7,270 nucleotides of DNA, from positions 1 through 7,270 of the forward strand of contig JAPPHW010000178.1 of the NCBI GenBank assembly GCA_028820945.1, given 5' to 3'. Below the pieces are notes generated by a model, which saw only the letters and a list, made by a program, of their open reading frames with translations, was not told where the DNA came from and made no database searches. This DNA comes from Defluviicoccus sp. Its GTDB lineage: Bacteria > Pseudomonadota > Alphaproteobacteria > MPNO01. Positions 1 through 5,983 of this stretch are shown here, one piece after another (the stretch's first letter is position 1; every line of letters begins with the position of its first letter). The position numbers were made by a program, and so were the translations under genes.

Positions 1-240
1 ACACTCGCCGTGATGACGCGCGCGACGCTGGGCCATACCGGGCGGGAGCTGACGGCAGGCCCGGCGACGGCGGCGGTCTACCTGTCGGTCGTGGCCTCGG
101 TGCTCATCCGGCTCGCGGGCGGCGCCGTTCCGGAATGGTCGATGCCGCTCTGGACGCTCTCGGCCGTCCTCTGGTGCTGCGGCTACGCCGGGTTCCTGTG
201 GCTCTACGGGCGGCTGCTGATCCGCCCGGGCCGGCAATAG
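1..240 (+). CDS. nnrS: NnrS family protein, C-terminal fragment
   Basis: The reading frame is open from the first base and ends at TAG 238-240, so this is the last 79 residues of a gene that begins upstream of the window. The fragment opens with TLAVMTRATLGHTGREL, a highly characteristic stretch of NnrS proteins (the MTRATLGHTGR block). Two hydrophobic segments follow, one around AAVYLSVVASVLIRLAGG and one around LWTLSAVLWCCGYAGFLWLY, matching the last two membrane helices of this polytopic inner-membrane family. NnrS proteins are heme- and copper-containing membrane proteins linked to the response to nitric oxide and often found with denitrification genes. The gene converges on the ThDP enzyme with only 3 bp between stop codons. 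Nothing ties it functionally to the catabolic genes that follow, so it probably marks the edge of that cluster. The family call is confident; a role in NO defence in this organism is inference. Confidence 0.88.
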   Translation, partial: TLAVMTRATLGHTGRELTAGPATAAVYLSVVASVLIRLAGGAVPEWSMPLWTLSAVLWCCGYAGFLWLYGRLLIRPGRQ

Positions 241-243
241 GCG

Positions 244-1929
244 TTACCGCCCCTCGTTCCCGAATCCGTCGTCCACGACGACATCGAGCAGTGTCGGACC
301 GTTCCTTCCGGTCGACTCCGCGATGGCGGGTCCGATGTCGTCGGCATCCTCGATGCGGTGCGCCTCGACACCCATCGAGCGGGCGAGGCCGGTGAAGTCG
401 ATCGGCGGATCCCTGAACTCCATGCCCGTGTAGTCCTCGACGCCGTGGAACGCCTTCAGCCGCTCCTTGATGATGCGGTAGCCGCCGTTGTTGGCGATGA
501 CGTAGGTGATGGGAAGCTTCGCGTTGGCGGCGGTCCAGAGCGCCTGGATGCTGTACATCGCGCTGCCGTCGCCGACGACCGCCACCACGGGCCGGTCCCT
601 CAGCGCCATCTGCACCCCGACCGCGCCCGCCATGGCGAAACCGATGCCGCCGCTGCCGAGGCCATATAGCGCGTTGGCGTCGCGGAAGGGGTACAGCGCT
701 GGGATCGAGCGGCCGCTCAGGATTCCTTCCTCGACGATTACCGCGTCCGCCGGCAGGGCATCGACGATGCGGAGCATCGCGAGTTCCGGGGGGATCGGCC
801 TTATATCGGCGCGCGCCAGCGTCTTCGCGCGGAGGGCCTCGCGCTTCGCGGTCCAGTTGGTCTCCGACAGAGCCGCGAGCGAGGCCTCCGCCCGGGCGGC
901 CCCCTCGGCGCCCCGTTTCCGCCCGATGACGGCGGCGAGCGCGGCGAGCGTTTCCTTGACGTCGGCGCGGAGCGCGATCTCCGCCGGGTAGTTCTTCCCC
1001 ATCTCCCAGTCGCGGAGGCCGACCTGGACGAGCGCCATGCCGTCGGGCAGCGGATCGGTCTCGCTGAACACCGACATGCGCAGCACGTCCGAGCCCATGC
1101 AGAACATCAAATCGTAGGGCGAAAGGGTCTCGCGGACATCGCGCTGCTCGCGGCTGAGCCCGCCCATGAACGCCGGGTGCTCGGATAGGAAATGCGCCCC
1201 GTCGCAGACGGTCTGCTGGTAGACCGGAGCGCCGAGCGCGTCGGCTACCGCGGCGGCTTCTTCCAGCGCATCCGATGTCGCGATCTCGTGCCCGGCCAGC
1301 AGCACCGGGCGCCTGGCCGCGAGCAGCCGGTCCGCGAGCCGTTCCAGCGCCTCGTCCGTCGGCCGGCCGGCGGTGTCGACCCGGGTCGGCTGGCCGAGCT
1401 CAAGCGCGTCCTGCTCGTTGAGCACGTCGCCCGGCAGCGAGATGAACACCGGCCCGGTCGGCGGGGTCATCGCGACTTTCGCCGCGCGGCGGACGATCCG
1501 CGGCAGGTCCTGGAGCCGGTTGACCTCGATCGCCCACTTCACCAGCGGCTGGGCGATCGGCACCAGCGGCGCATACAGCATCGGCTCGGTGAGCCCGTGA
1601 CCCTGCTCCTGCTGCCCGGCGGTGACGATGATCGGCGAGCCCATCCAGTTGGCGTTGAAGAGCGAGCCCATGGCGTTACCGAGCCCGGGCGCGACATGGA
1701 CGTTGCAGGCACTCAAGGTGCCGGAGGCGCGCGAGAACCCGTCCGCCATGGCCACCACCAGAGCCTCCTGCAGCGCCATCACGTAGGTCATCGCCGGCCG
1801 GCCCGGCAGCGCTGCCATGATCGGCAGCTCGGTGGTGCCGGGATTGCCGAAGAGATGCGTCACCCCCTCGCTCTCCAGGAGGGCGAGAAAGGCTTCGCGG
1901 CCGAAAATCGTGTTCACGGTGTCGGGCAT
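244..1929 (-). CDS. ThDP-dependent enzyme, benzoylformate decarboxylase-like
   Basis: A complete 561-residue protein with the three-domain layout of ThDP decarboxylases and acetolactate synthase-like enzymes (usual length 520-600). The N-terminal PYR domain has GNPGTTELP (28-36), the cofactor-activating glutamate E55 in LQEA, and H78 in the NVHVAPGLGNAMG block, matching the catalytic His70 block of benzoylformate decarboxylase. A central domain spans roughly 190-335. The C-terminal PP domain has the ThDP/Mg motif GDGS (453-456) ending at NN (480-481). Similarity is closest to benzoylformate decarboxylase (MdlC), including TAGQQ, PLVKW and SIQALWTAA. However, the second catalytic histidine of MdlC (His281, from memory) aligns with S286, and its Ser26 with T32, so the substrate may differ. 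It likely decarboxylates or carboligates a 2-oxo acid in the cytoplasm. The ATG is preceded by GGAG with a 5-nt spacer. It is transcribed divergently from the Rieske gene. Exact substrate unknown. Confidence 0.9.
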   Translation of the reverse strand: MPDTVNTIFGREAFLALLESEGVTHLFGNPGTTELPIMAALPGRPAMTYVMALQEALVVAMADGFSRASGTLSACNVHVAPGLGNAMGSLFNANWMGSPIIVTAGQQEQGHGLTEPMLYAPLVPIAQPLVKWAIEVNRLQDLPRIVRRAAKVAMTPPTGPVFISLPGDVLNEQDALELGQPTRVDTAGRPTDEALERLADRLLAARRPVLLAGHEIATSDALEEAAAVADALGAPVYQQTVCDGAHFLSEHPAFMGGLSREQRDVRETLSPYDLMFCMGSDVLRMSVFSETDPLPDGMALVQVGLRDWEMGKNYPAEIALRADVKETLAALAAVIGRKRGAEGAARAEASLAALSETNWTAKREALRAKTLARADIRPIPPELAMLRIVDALPADAVIVEEGILSGRSIPALYPFRDANALYGLGSGGIGFAMAGAVGVQMALRDRPVVAVVGDGSAMYSIQALWTAANAKLPITYVIANNGGYRIIKERLKAFHGVEDYTGMEFRDPPIDFTGLARSMGVEAHRIEDADDIGPAIAESTGRNGPTLLDVVVDDGFGNEGR

Positions 1930-2049
1930 GGGGACTCCAGCGGAACGCGTCGGTGACGCGCGGAAGGATGGAGATTAGCCGCCGCCGCGGCAACCGCCCA
2001 CCCGGCCGGCGCTTGCCCGCGGCGCCGCGCCGAGTCACCATCGCGGCCC
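1930..2049. promoter_or_regulatory. Divergent intergenic region between ThDP and Rieske genes
   Basis: This 120-bp GC-rich gap must carry the promoters for two divergent genes. On the minus strand a ribosome-binding site, GGAG (1935-1938), lies 5 nt before the ThDP-enzyme ATG. On the plus strand I see no good Shine-Dalgarno sequence before the Rieske ATG at 2050; the start is chosen on protein homology instead. I found no convincing -35/-10 pair on either strand. A 15-bp dyad at 1946-1960 is listed separately. Confidence 0.5.
1946..1960. promoter_or_regulatory. Perfect 6-bp dyad, possible operator
   Basis: CGCGTC-GGT-GACGCG is a perfect inverted repeat with a 3-nt centre. It sits 17 bp upstream of the ThDP-enzyme start codon, where a repressor site or a 5'-leader hairpin would be expected. 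In DNA this GC-rich such short dyads arise by chance, so the assignment is tentative. No regulator gene is visible in the window to pair it with. Confidence 0.3.
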
Positions 2050-3084
2050 ATGAACGCCTTCGTCCGAAACGCTTGGTACGTCGCCGCGTGGCAGCACGAG
2101 GTCGAGACCGGCCAGGCCCTCTCGCGGGAGATCCTCGGCACGCCCGTCCTCCTCTACCGGACCCGGGAGGGAGCCCCGGTGGCTCTGGAGGACCGCTGTT
2201 GCCACCGCGCGCTCCCGCTCTCGATGGGCCGGGTCCTGGGGGACCGGATCGAGTGCGGCTATCACGGGCTCCAGTTCGATGCCACCGGCGCGTGCGTCGC
2301 GGTGCCCGGCCAGAGCACGATCCCGCCCGGCGCGCGCGTCCCCGCCTTTCCATTGGTCGAGCGCGACCGGTTCGTCTGGATCTGGATGGGCGATGCGGAC
2401 CGCATGGACCCGGCCGACATTCCCGATTTCCACTGGCTCGATCACCCGGACTGGCGGGCCAAGCCGTCCTATCTCCACATCCGGTGCAATTACCAACTGC
2501 TGATCGACAATCTGCTCGACCTCTCGCACCTCCCCTTCGTCCACCCGACCACGCTGGGCGAGATGGGGGTGGCCGAGACGCCGGCCGAGACGGAGCGAAC
2601 GCCGCGCGGGGTGCGCACGACCCGCTGGATAATCGACCGCCCGCCGCCGCCGATGCTGGCGAAGCTCGGCGGGTTCGCCGGCAATATCGACCGCTGGCAG
2701 ATCGTCGATTTCATCGCGCCCTCGGCGGTGATCCTCGACGTGGGCGGCGCGCCCACCGGCACCGGCGCGCCCGAGGGCGACCGCGGCCGCGGCATGTCGA
2801 ACTGCAACCTCAACGCCATCACGCCCGAGACCGAAACCAGCCTGCACCAGTTCTGGGCCCAGGCGCACAGCGCGAAGCTCACCGTGCCCGGCATCACCGA
2901 GGGGATGCACGACCAGGTCCGGACGGCGTTCCTCGAGGACATCGCCTTCCTGGAGGCGCAGCAAGGGCGGAACGACGCCCGGCCGGCCGCCGACCGGATC
3001 GACATCAACGCCGATGCCGCCCACCTCCAGGCGCGCCGCCTGATGGACCGGCTGCGCGCGGAAGAGGCCGCGGCGGCGGAGTAG
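2050..3084 (+). CDS. Rieske [2Fe-2S] monooxygenase, VanA/dicamba monooxygenase type
   Basis: A 344-residue oxygenase alpha subunit, close to the roughly 340 residues usual for the VanA/DdmC family. The N-terminal Rieske domain binds a [2Fe-2S] cluster through C50-x-H52 (DRCCHR) and C69-x2-H72 (CGYHG). The catalytic domain carries the mononuclear iron site N154-x2-D157-x2-H160-x4-H165 (DNLLDLSHLPFVH), with D297 as the likely third ligand. These numbers almost coincide with those of dicamba monooxygenase as I recall them (N154, D157, H160, H165, D294). Such enzymes hydroxylate or O-demethylate small aromatics or other acids using O2 and electrons from a separate reductase/ferredoxin, which is not encoded here. 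The residues that bind dicamba (N230, H251) align with D230 and N255, so the substrate is probably different. The start MNAFVRNAWYVAA matches the family N-terminus, although the upstream sequence lacks a clear ribosome-binding site. It is flanked by divergent and convergent genes, so likely a single-gene transcript. Confidence 0.93.
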   Translation: MNAFVRNAWYVAAWQHEVETGQALSREILGTPVLLYRTREGAPVALEDRCCHRALPLSMGRVLGDRIECGYHGLQFDATGACVAVPGQSTIPPGARVPAFPLVERDRFVWIWMGDADRMDPADIPDFHWLDHPDWRAKPSYLHIRCNYQLLIDNLLDLSHLPFVHPTTLGEMGVAETPAETERTPRGVRTTRWIIDRPPPPMLAKLGGFAGNIDRWQIVDFIAPSAVILDVGGAPTGTGAPEGDRGRGMSNCNLNAITPETETSLHQFWAQAHSAKLTVPGITEGMHDQVRTAFLEDIAFLEAQQGRNDARPAADRIDINADAAHLQARRLMDRLRAEEAAAAE

Positions 3085-3098
3085 CGGGCGCCGGCCCG
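3085..3098. terminator. Short hairpin between convergent genes
   Basis: The 15-bp gap between the Rieske stop and the dctM stop contains CGGGC-GCCG-GCCCG, a 5-bp all-GC stem with a 4-nt loop. It lies just after the Rieske stop codon and could act on both convergent transcripts. It is short and is followed by only TTC on the plus strand, so it is at best a weak or factor-assisted terminator. Confidence 0.3.
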
Positions 3099-3099
3099 T

Positions 3100-4383
3100 T
3101 CACTGCAGCAGGCGGGGAATCGTAAGGGTGACGGCGGGAAAGTAGGTAACCGCCAGCAGCACCAGTATCTCCACCAACAGCATCGGCCAGATTGCCTTGG
3201 CGATCGCCTCGACGCGCAATCCCGAGATGGCGGCGCCGACGAACAGGTTGATGCCGAAGGGCGGCGTGAGAAAGCCGATCGCGAGATTGATCACGATGAT
3301 CGCGCCCAGATGAACCGGATCGAGCCCTAGCTGCCGGCCGATGGCGATCAGCACGGTCGCCAGAATGACCATCGCCGAGATGGTGTCCATGAAGGCGCCG
3401 ATGATCAGCAGCAACAGGTTGAGCATCAGGAGCACGACCACCGGGTCGTCGGAAATCCCGAACAGCACCTGCGTGACCCTGGCCGGCAGGTCCTCCAACG
3501 CGATCAGGAAGCCGAAGGACAGCGCCGTGGTCAGGATAAAGATGGCGATCGCCGTCGTCCGCATCGACTTCAACAGTATCCCCGGCAGATCGGACAGCTT
3601 CATCTCGCGATGCACGAAGACACCGATCACCAGGCTGTAGGCGACCGCGACCGCGCCCGCCTCGGTGGGGGTGAACACCCCGCCATAGATCCCGCCGAGG
3701 ATGATCAGGGGGGTCAACAGCGCCCACTTGCCATCGGCGACCGCGGCGACCAGCTCGCGCGCGCTGGCGCGATGCTCGTCGCCCAGGACGCCCTGCGCGC
3801 GGGCGACCCAGTAGCACACCACCATCAGCCCGAACGACGTCAGCAGGCCCGGTACGATGCCGGCGAAGAACAGGGCGGTAATCGAGGTCTCGGAGATCAC
3901 CCCCCAGATCACCATCGGGATGGACGGCGGGATCATCTGGCCCAGCGGGCCGGCCGAGGCCGCCAGCGCGGTCGAGAAGTCGCGCCGGTAGCCGCGCTTT
4001 TCCATTTCCGGAATCATGATGCTGCCGATTGCCGCCGTGGTCGCGGGCGACGACCCCGACAGCGCCGCGAAGAACGTCGCGGACAACACGGTCACCATGC
4101 CGAGCCCGCCGGTCAGATGGCGCACCATGACCCGGGCGACATTGATCAGCCGTGAGGCCAGCCCCCCGGTTTGCATGATGTCGCCGGCCAGGATGAAGCA
4201 GGGTACGGCAAGCAGGCTGAAGATCGTCGAGCCCTGGATCATCTTCTGGCCCAGGATCACGATGCCGACATCGGCCAGAATGAGCGCGCCGAGCGAGGCG
4301 ATGCCGATGGCGAAGACGATCGGCACGCCGAGGACGAACAGCGCGGCGGTGCCCAGCGTCAGAACCCAGGCGGCCTCGCTCAT
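3100..4383 (-). CDS. dctM: TRAP transporter large permease subunit DctM
   Basis: A 427-residue integral membrane protein, the normal length for DctM/SiaM large permeases (about 425-435), hydrophobic almost throughout and consistent with a dozen membrane segments and hairpins. Family signatures appear in order: SGSSPATTAAIGSIMIPEM (109-127), IPPSIPM (151-157), GGIYGGVFTPTEAGAVAV (230-247), GAFMDTISAMVI (329-340) and GFLTPPFGINLFVGAAISG (370-388). DctM forms the ion-coupled translocation channel of a tripartite ATP-independent periplasmic transporter and works with DctQ and the binding protein DctP, usually on carboxylates with Na+ cotransport. A longer in-frame opening to 4686 exists but is just dctQ read out of frame. 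The chosen ATG overlaps the dctQ stop as ATGA (4380-4383), indicating translational coupling. It is the last gene of the minus-strand unit. Confidence 0.95.
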   Translation of the reverse strand: MSEAAWVLTLGTAALFVLGVPIVFAIGIASLGALILADVGIVILGQKMIQGSTIFSLLAVPCFILAGDIMQTGGLASRLINVARVMVRHLTGGLGMVTVLSATFFAALSGSSPATTAAIGSIMIPEMEKRGYRRDFSTALAASAGPLGQMIPPSIPMVIWGVISETSITALFFAGIVPGLLTSFGLMVVCYWVARAQGVLGDEHRASARELVAAVADGKWALLTPLIILGGIYGGVFTPTEAGAVAVAYSLVIGVFVHREMKLSDLPGILLKSMRTTAIAIFILTTALSFGFLIALEDLPARVTQVLFGISDDPVVVLLMLNLLLLIIGAFMDTISAMVILATVLIAIGRQLGLDPVHLGAIIVINLAIGFLTPPFGINLFVGAAISGLRVEAIAKAIWPMLLVEILVLLAVTYFPAVTLTIPRLLQ

Positions 4384-4865
4384 GGCTCGCGCCCCCCGCC
4401 GAGCAGCCGCGCCGCGGCGTGGAGCACGATCAGAACCCCGCACACCGGCGCCGCCAAATGAAGCGCCTCGATCGGGAACCCGATGGCGGCCGAGACCACG
4501 CCGAGCGTTCCCTCGACATAGTGATAGCCGGCGATGGCCAGCAGCACGCCGAAGACGAGGATGGCCGCCAGCGTCGCCTGTTCCACCCACCGCCGCGCGG
4601 AATCCGGAATGCGGTCGAGCAACAGAGTCAGACGGACGTGGAAATCCTCGCGCACGCCCAGGCTGCCCATCAGCATGACGATCCAAGCGAACATCAGCAC
4701 CGCCAACTCCTCGGTCCAGGTCAGCGGGCTCGACAGGGCGTAGCGGAAGAAGATCTGGAGCAGAAGGCAGACGACCATCACCGCCGCCATCGCCACCGCG
4801 AGGCTCCGGGTCAGCCGCGCGAACAGGTCCGAAGCGGTTTCGAGGAGCCGGGTCATGACCGGCAT
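4380..4865 (-). CDS. dctQ: TRAP transporter small permease subunit DctQ
   Basis: A 161-residue protein with four hydrophobic segments (about 20-38, 53-70, 96-115 and 133-153), the standard topology and size of DctQ small permeases. The family signature QIFFRYAL (37-44) followed by TWTEELA (49-55) is present, as is the FHVRL turn (75-79) after the second helix. DctQ pairs with DctM in the inner membrane and forms part of the docking surface for the loaded binding protein. The gene follows dctP after 51 bp containing a strong hairpin, and overlaps dctM by 4 bp. No clear Shine-Dalgarno sequence precedes either the ATG at 4865 or the alternative ATG three codons later (4856), so the exact start is uncertain by a few residues; the hairpin and poor initiation site may keep DctQ levels below those of DctP. 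Confidence 0.93.
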   Translation of the reverse strand: MPVMTRLLETASDLFARLTRSLAVAMAAVMVVCLLLQIFFRYALSSPLTWTEELAVLMFAWIVMLMGSLGVREDFHVRLTLLLDRIPDSARRWVEQATLAAILVFGVLLAIAGYHYVEGTLGVVSAAIGFPIEALHLAAPVCGVLIVLHAAARLLGGGREP

Positions 4866-4873
4866 GCGGCGGA

Positions 4874-4905
4874 GCGCCGCGCGACAGGGACTTGCCGCGC
4901 GGCGC
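4874..4905 (-). ncRNA. 10-bp hairpin in the dctP-dctQ intergenic RNA
   Basis: Arms GCGCCGCGCG (4874-4883) and CGCGCGGCGC (4896-4905) are perfect reverse complements separated by 12 nt. The 10-bp stem is entirely G/C and occupies most of the 51-bp gap between the dctP stop and the dctQ start. It has no following U-tract, so it is more likely an mRNA-stabilising or attenuating structure than an intrinsic terminator. Hairpins after a binding-protein gene, as between malE and malF, commonly raise binding protein relative to permease; applying that here is inference. An alternative smaller stem, GCCGG-ACCG-CCGGC at 4904-4917, overlaps its dctP-proximal arm. Confidence 0.65.
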
Positions 4906-4916
4906 CGGACCGCCGG

Positions 4917-5918
4917 CTACTTCTTGACCGCGGCGAGCAGCGAGTCCAGCAGGTCGGAGCCGATCCGCTCGCGGAACTGGTCATAGACCGGCGTGACCAT
5001 CGACCGGAACTCGGCCAGGTCCTTGACCGGGTTGACCGTCATCCCGCGCTTCTTGAGCCCGTCGAGGGCGGCGGCTTCCCGCTTGGCGTTGTTGGCCCGC
5101 TGCACCTTGTTGGCCATCAGGGCGGCCTTGCGGAAGGTCTGCTGCCGGTCCTTGTCGAGCTTGTTGAAAGCCCGTTTGGAGACCGTCATCACCAGCGCCG
5201 AATAGGTATGCGAGGTCAGCGAAAGGTACTTCGTCACCTCGTTCGCCTTGACCGCGAAGCCGGCGGTGATCGGCAGCTCCATGCCGTCGACCGTACCTTG
5301 CCGCAAGGCGGTGAACAGATCGCCGAATGCCATCGGAATCGCGTTGCCGCCGAGCGAGTTGAACATCCCGATGAACACCGGGTTCTGCATTACCCGGTAC
5401 TTCACCCCCTTCACGTCGGCCGGGGTAATAACCGGACGGGCATTGTTCATCATGTGGCGGAAGCCGCCCTCGAAGAACGCCAGACCGATCAAATTCTTGG
5501 CTTCCAGCTTGGCCAGCATCGACTGGCCGATCGGCCCGTCGAGCACCCGGTGCGCGGTCGGGGCGTCGGGGTAGAGGAACGGCAGGTCGTTGGCCAACAA
5601 ACTGGACTCCACGTTGGCGACGACCGCGTTGGTGGTGATGTCCATGTCGAGCGTGCCGAACCGGACCTGCTCGAGCATCTCCTTTTCGTCGCCGAGCTGC
5701 CGGTTCGGGTAGACCTTGATCTTGAATTGGCCGGGCAGCAGCTTCTCCAGCGCCAGCGTGAACTGGTGCGGCGCGTCGGCATAGGGCCCGCGGTTGGGGT
5801 CCGGCTGCGAGGGTTGGCCGAACTTGAGCGATATCGTCGCCGCAGCGGCATTGCCGGCGACAACGACCGCCGCCGCCATCAACGCGGTACGCGAAAACAG
5901 CACGATCGAAGACGACAT
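4917..5918 (-). CDS. dctP: TRAP transporter solute-binding protein DctP
   Basis: A 333-residue periplasmic binding protein of the DctP/TRAP family (typical length 320-340). Residues 1-27 form a Sec signal peptide with a hydrophobic core (about 11-22) and AAA before a likely cleavage site near residue 27. The mature part begins with ISLKFGQ, a typical first beta strand. The conserved carboxylate-clamping arginine appears to be R175 in GVKYRVMQNP, the segment corresponding to KxRV of family members; GFRHMMNN (152-159) and LRQGTVDGME (205-214) are further family signatures. It would capture an organic anion in the periplasm and deliver it to DctQM. The ATG at 5918 is preceded by AGGGAGG (5927-5933) with an 8-nt spacer, by far the best ribosome-binding site in the operon; the in-frame opening further upstream to 6137 lies inside the neighbouring gene and is rejected. 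Ligand identity cannot be read from the sequence. Confidence 0.95.
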   Translation of the reverse strand: MSSSIVLFSRTALMAAAVVVAGNAAAATISLKFGQPSQPDPNRGPYADAPHQFTLALEKLLPGQFKIKVYPNRQLGDEKEMLEQVRFGTLDMDITTNAVVANVESSLLANDLPFLYPDAPTAHRVLDGPIGQSMLAKLEAKNLIGLAFFEGGFRHMMNNARPVITPADVKGVKYRVMQNPVFIGMFNSLGGNAIPMAFGDLFTALRQGTVDGMELPITAGFAVKANEVTKYLSLTSHTYSALVMTVSKRAFNKLDKDRQQTFRKAALMANKVQRANNAKREAAALDGLKKRGMTVNPVKDLAEFRSMVTPVYDQFRERIGSDLLDSLLAAVKK

Positions 5919-5926
5919 TTGGTTTT

Positions 5927-5933
5927 CCTCCCT
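5927..5933 (-). promoter_or_regulatory. Strong ribosome-binding site of dctP
   Basis: On the minus strand AGGGAGG precedes the dctP ATG by 8 nt (AAAACCAA). It decides the start at 5918 against the longer open frame. It is much stronger than the initiation regions of dctQ and dctM, which fits the expected excess of binding protein. Confidence 0.8.
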
Positions 5934-5949
5934 GGTTGGTCGTTGCGCG

Positions 5950-5964
5950 CCCGCGATGCGCGGG
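5950..5964 (-). ncRNA. Hairpin upstream of dctP
   Basis: CCCGCG-ATG-CGCGGG is a perfect 6-bp G/C stem with a 3-nt loop in the 65-bp gap between the amidohydrolase stop and dctP. It ends about 17 nt upstream of the dctP ribosome-binding site. It could protect the 5' end of a processed dctP message or weakly attenuate read-through. The short loop and lack of a U-tract argue against an intrinsic terminator. Confidence 0.4.
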
Positions 5965-5983
5965 TGGGCGTCGGCAGATGCGT

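Noticed and set aside
1953..3125. 390-codon plus-strand open frame overlapping the Rieske gene in another frame
   Set aside because: Arg/Pro/Gly-rich low-complexity translation; the Rieske frame carries all metal ligands and a family-typical start.
4384..4686. Upstream extension of dctM
   Set aside because: The added 101 residues are Arg/Gly-rich and out of frame within dctQ; the ATGA overlap start gives the normal DctM length.
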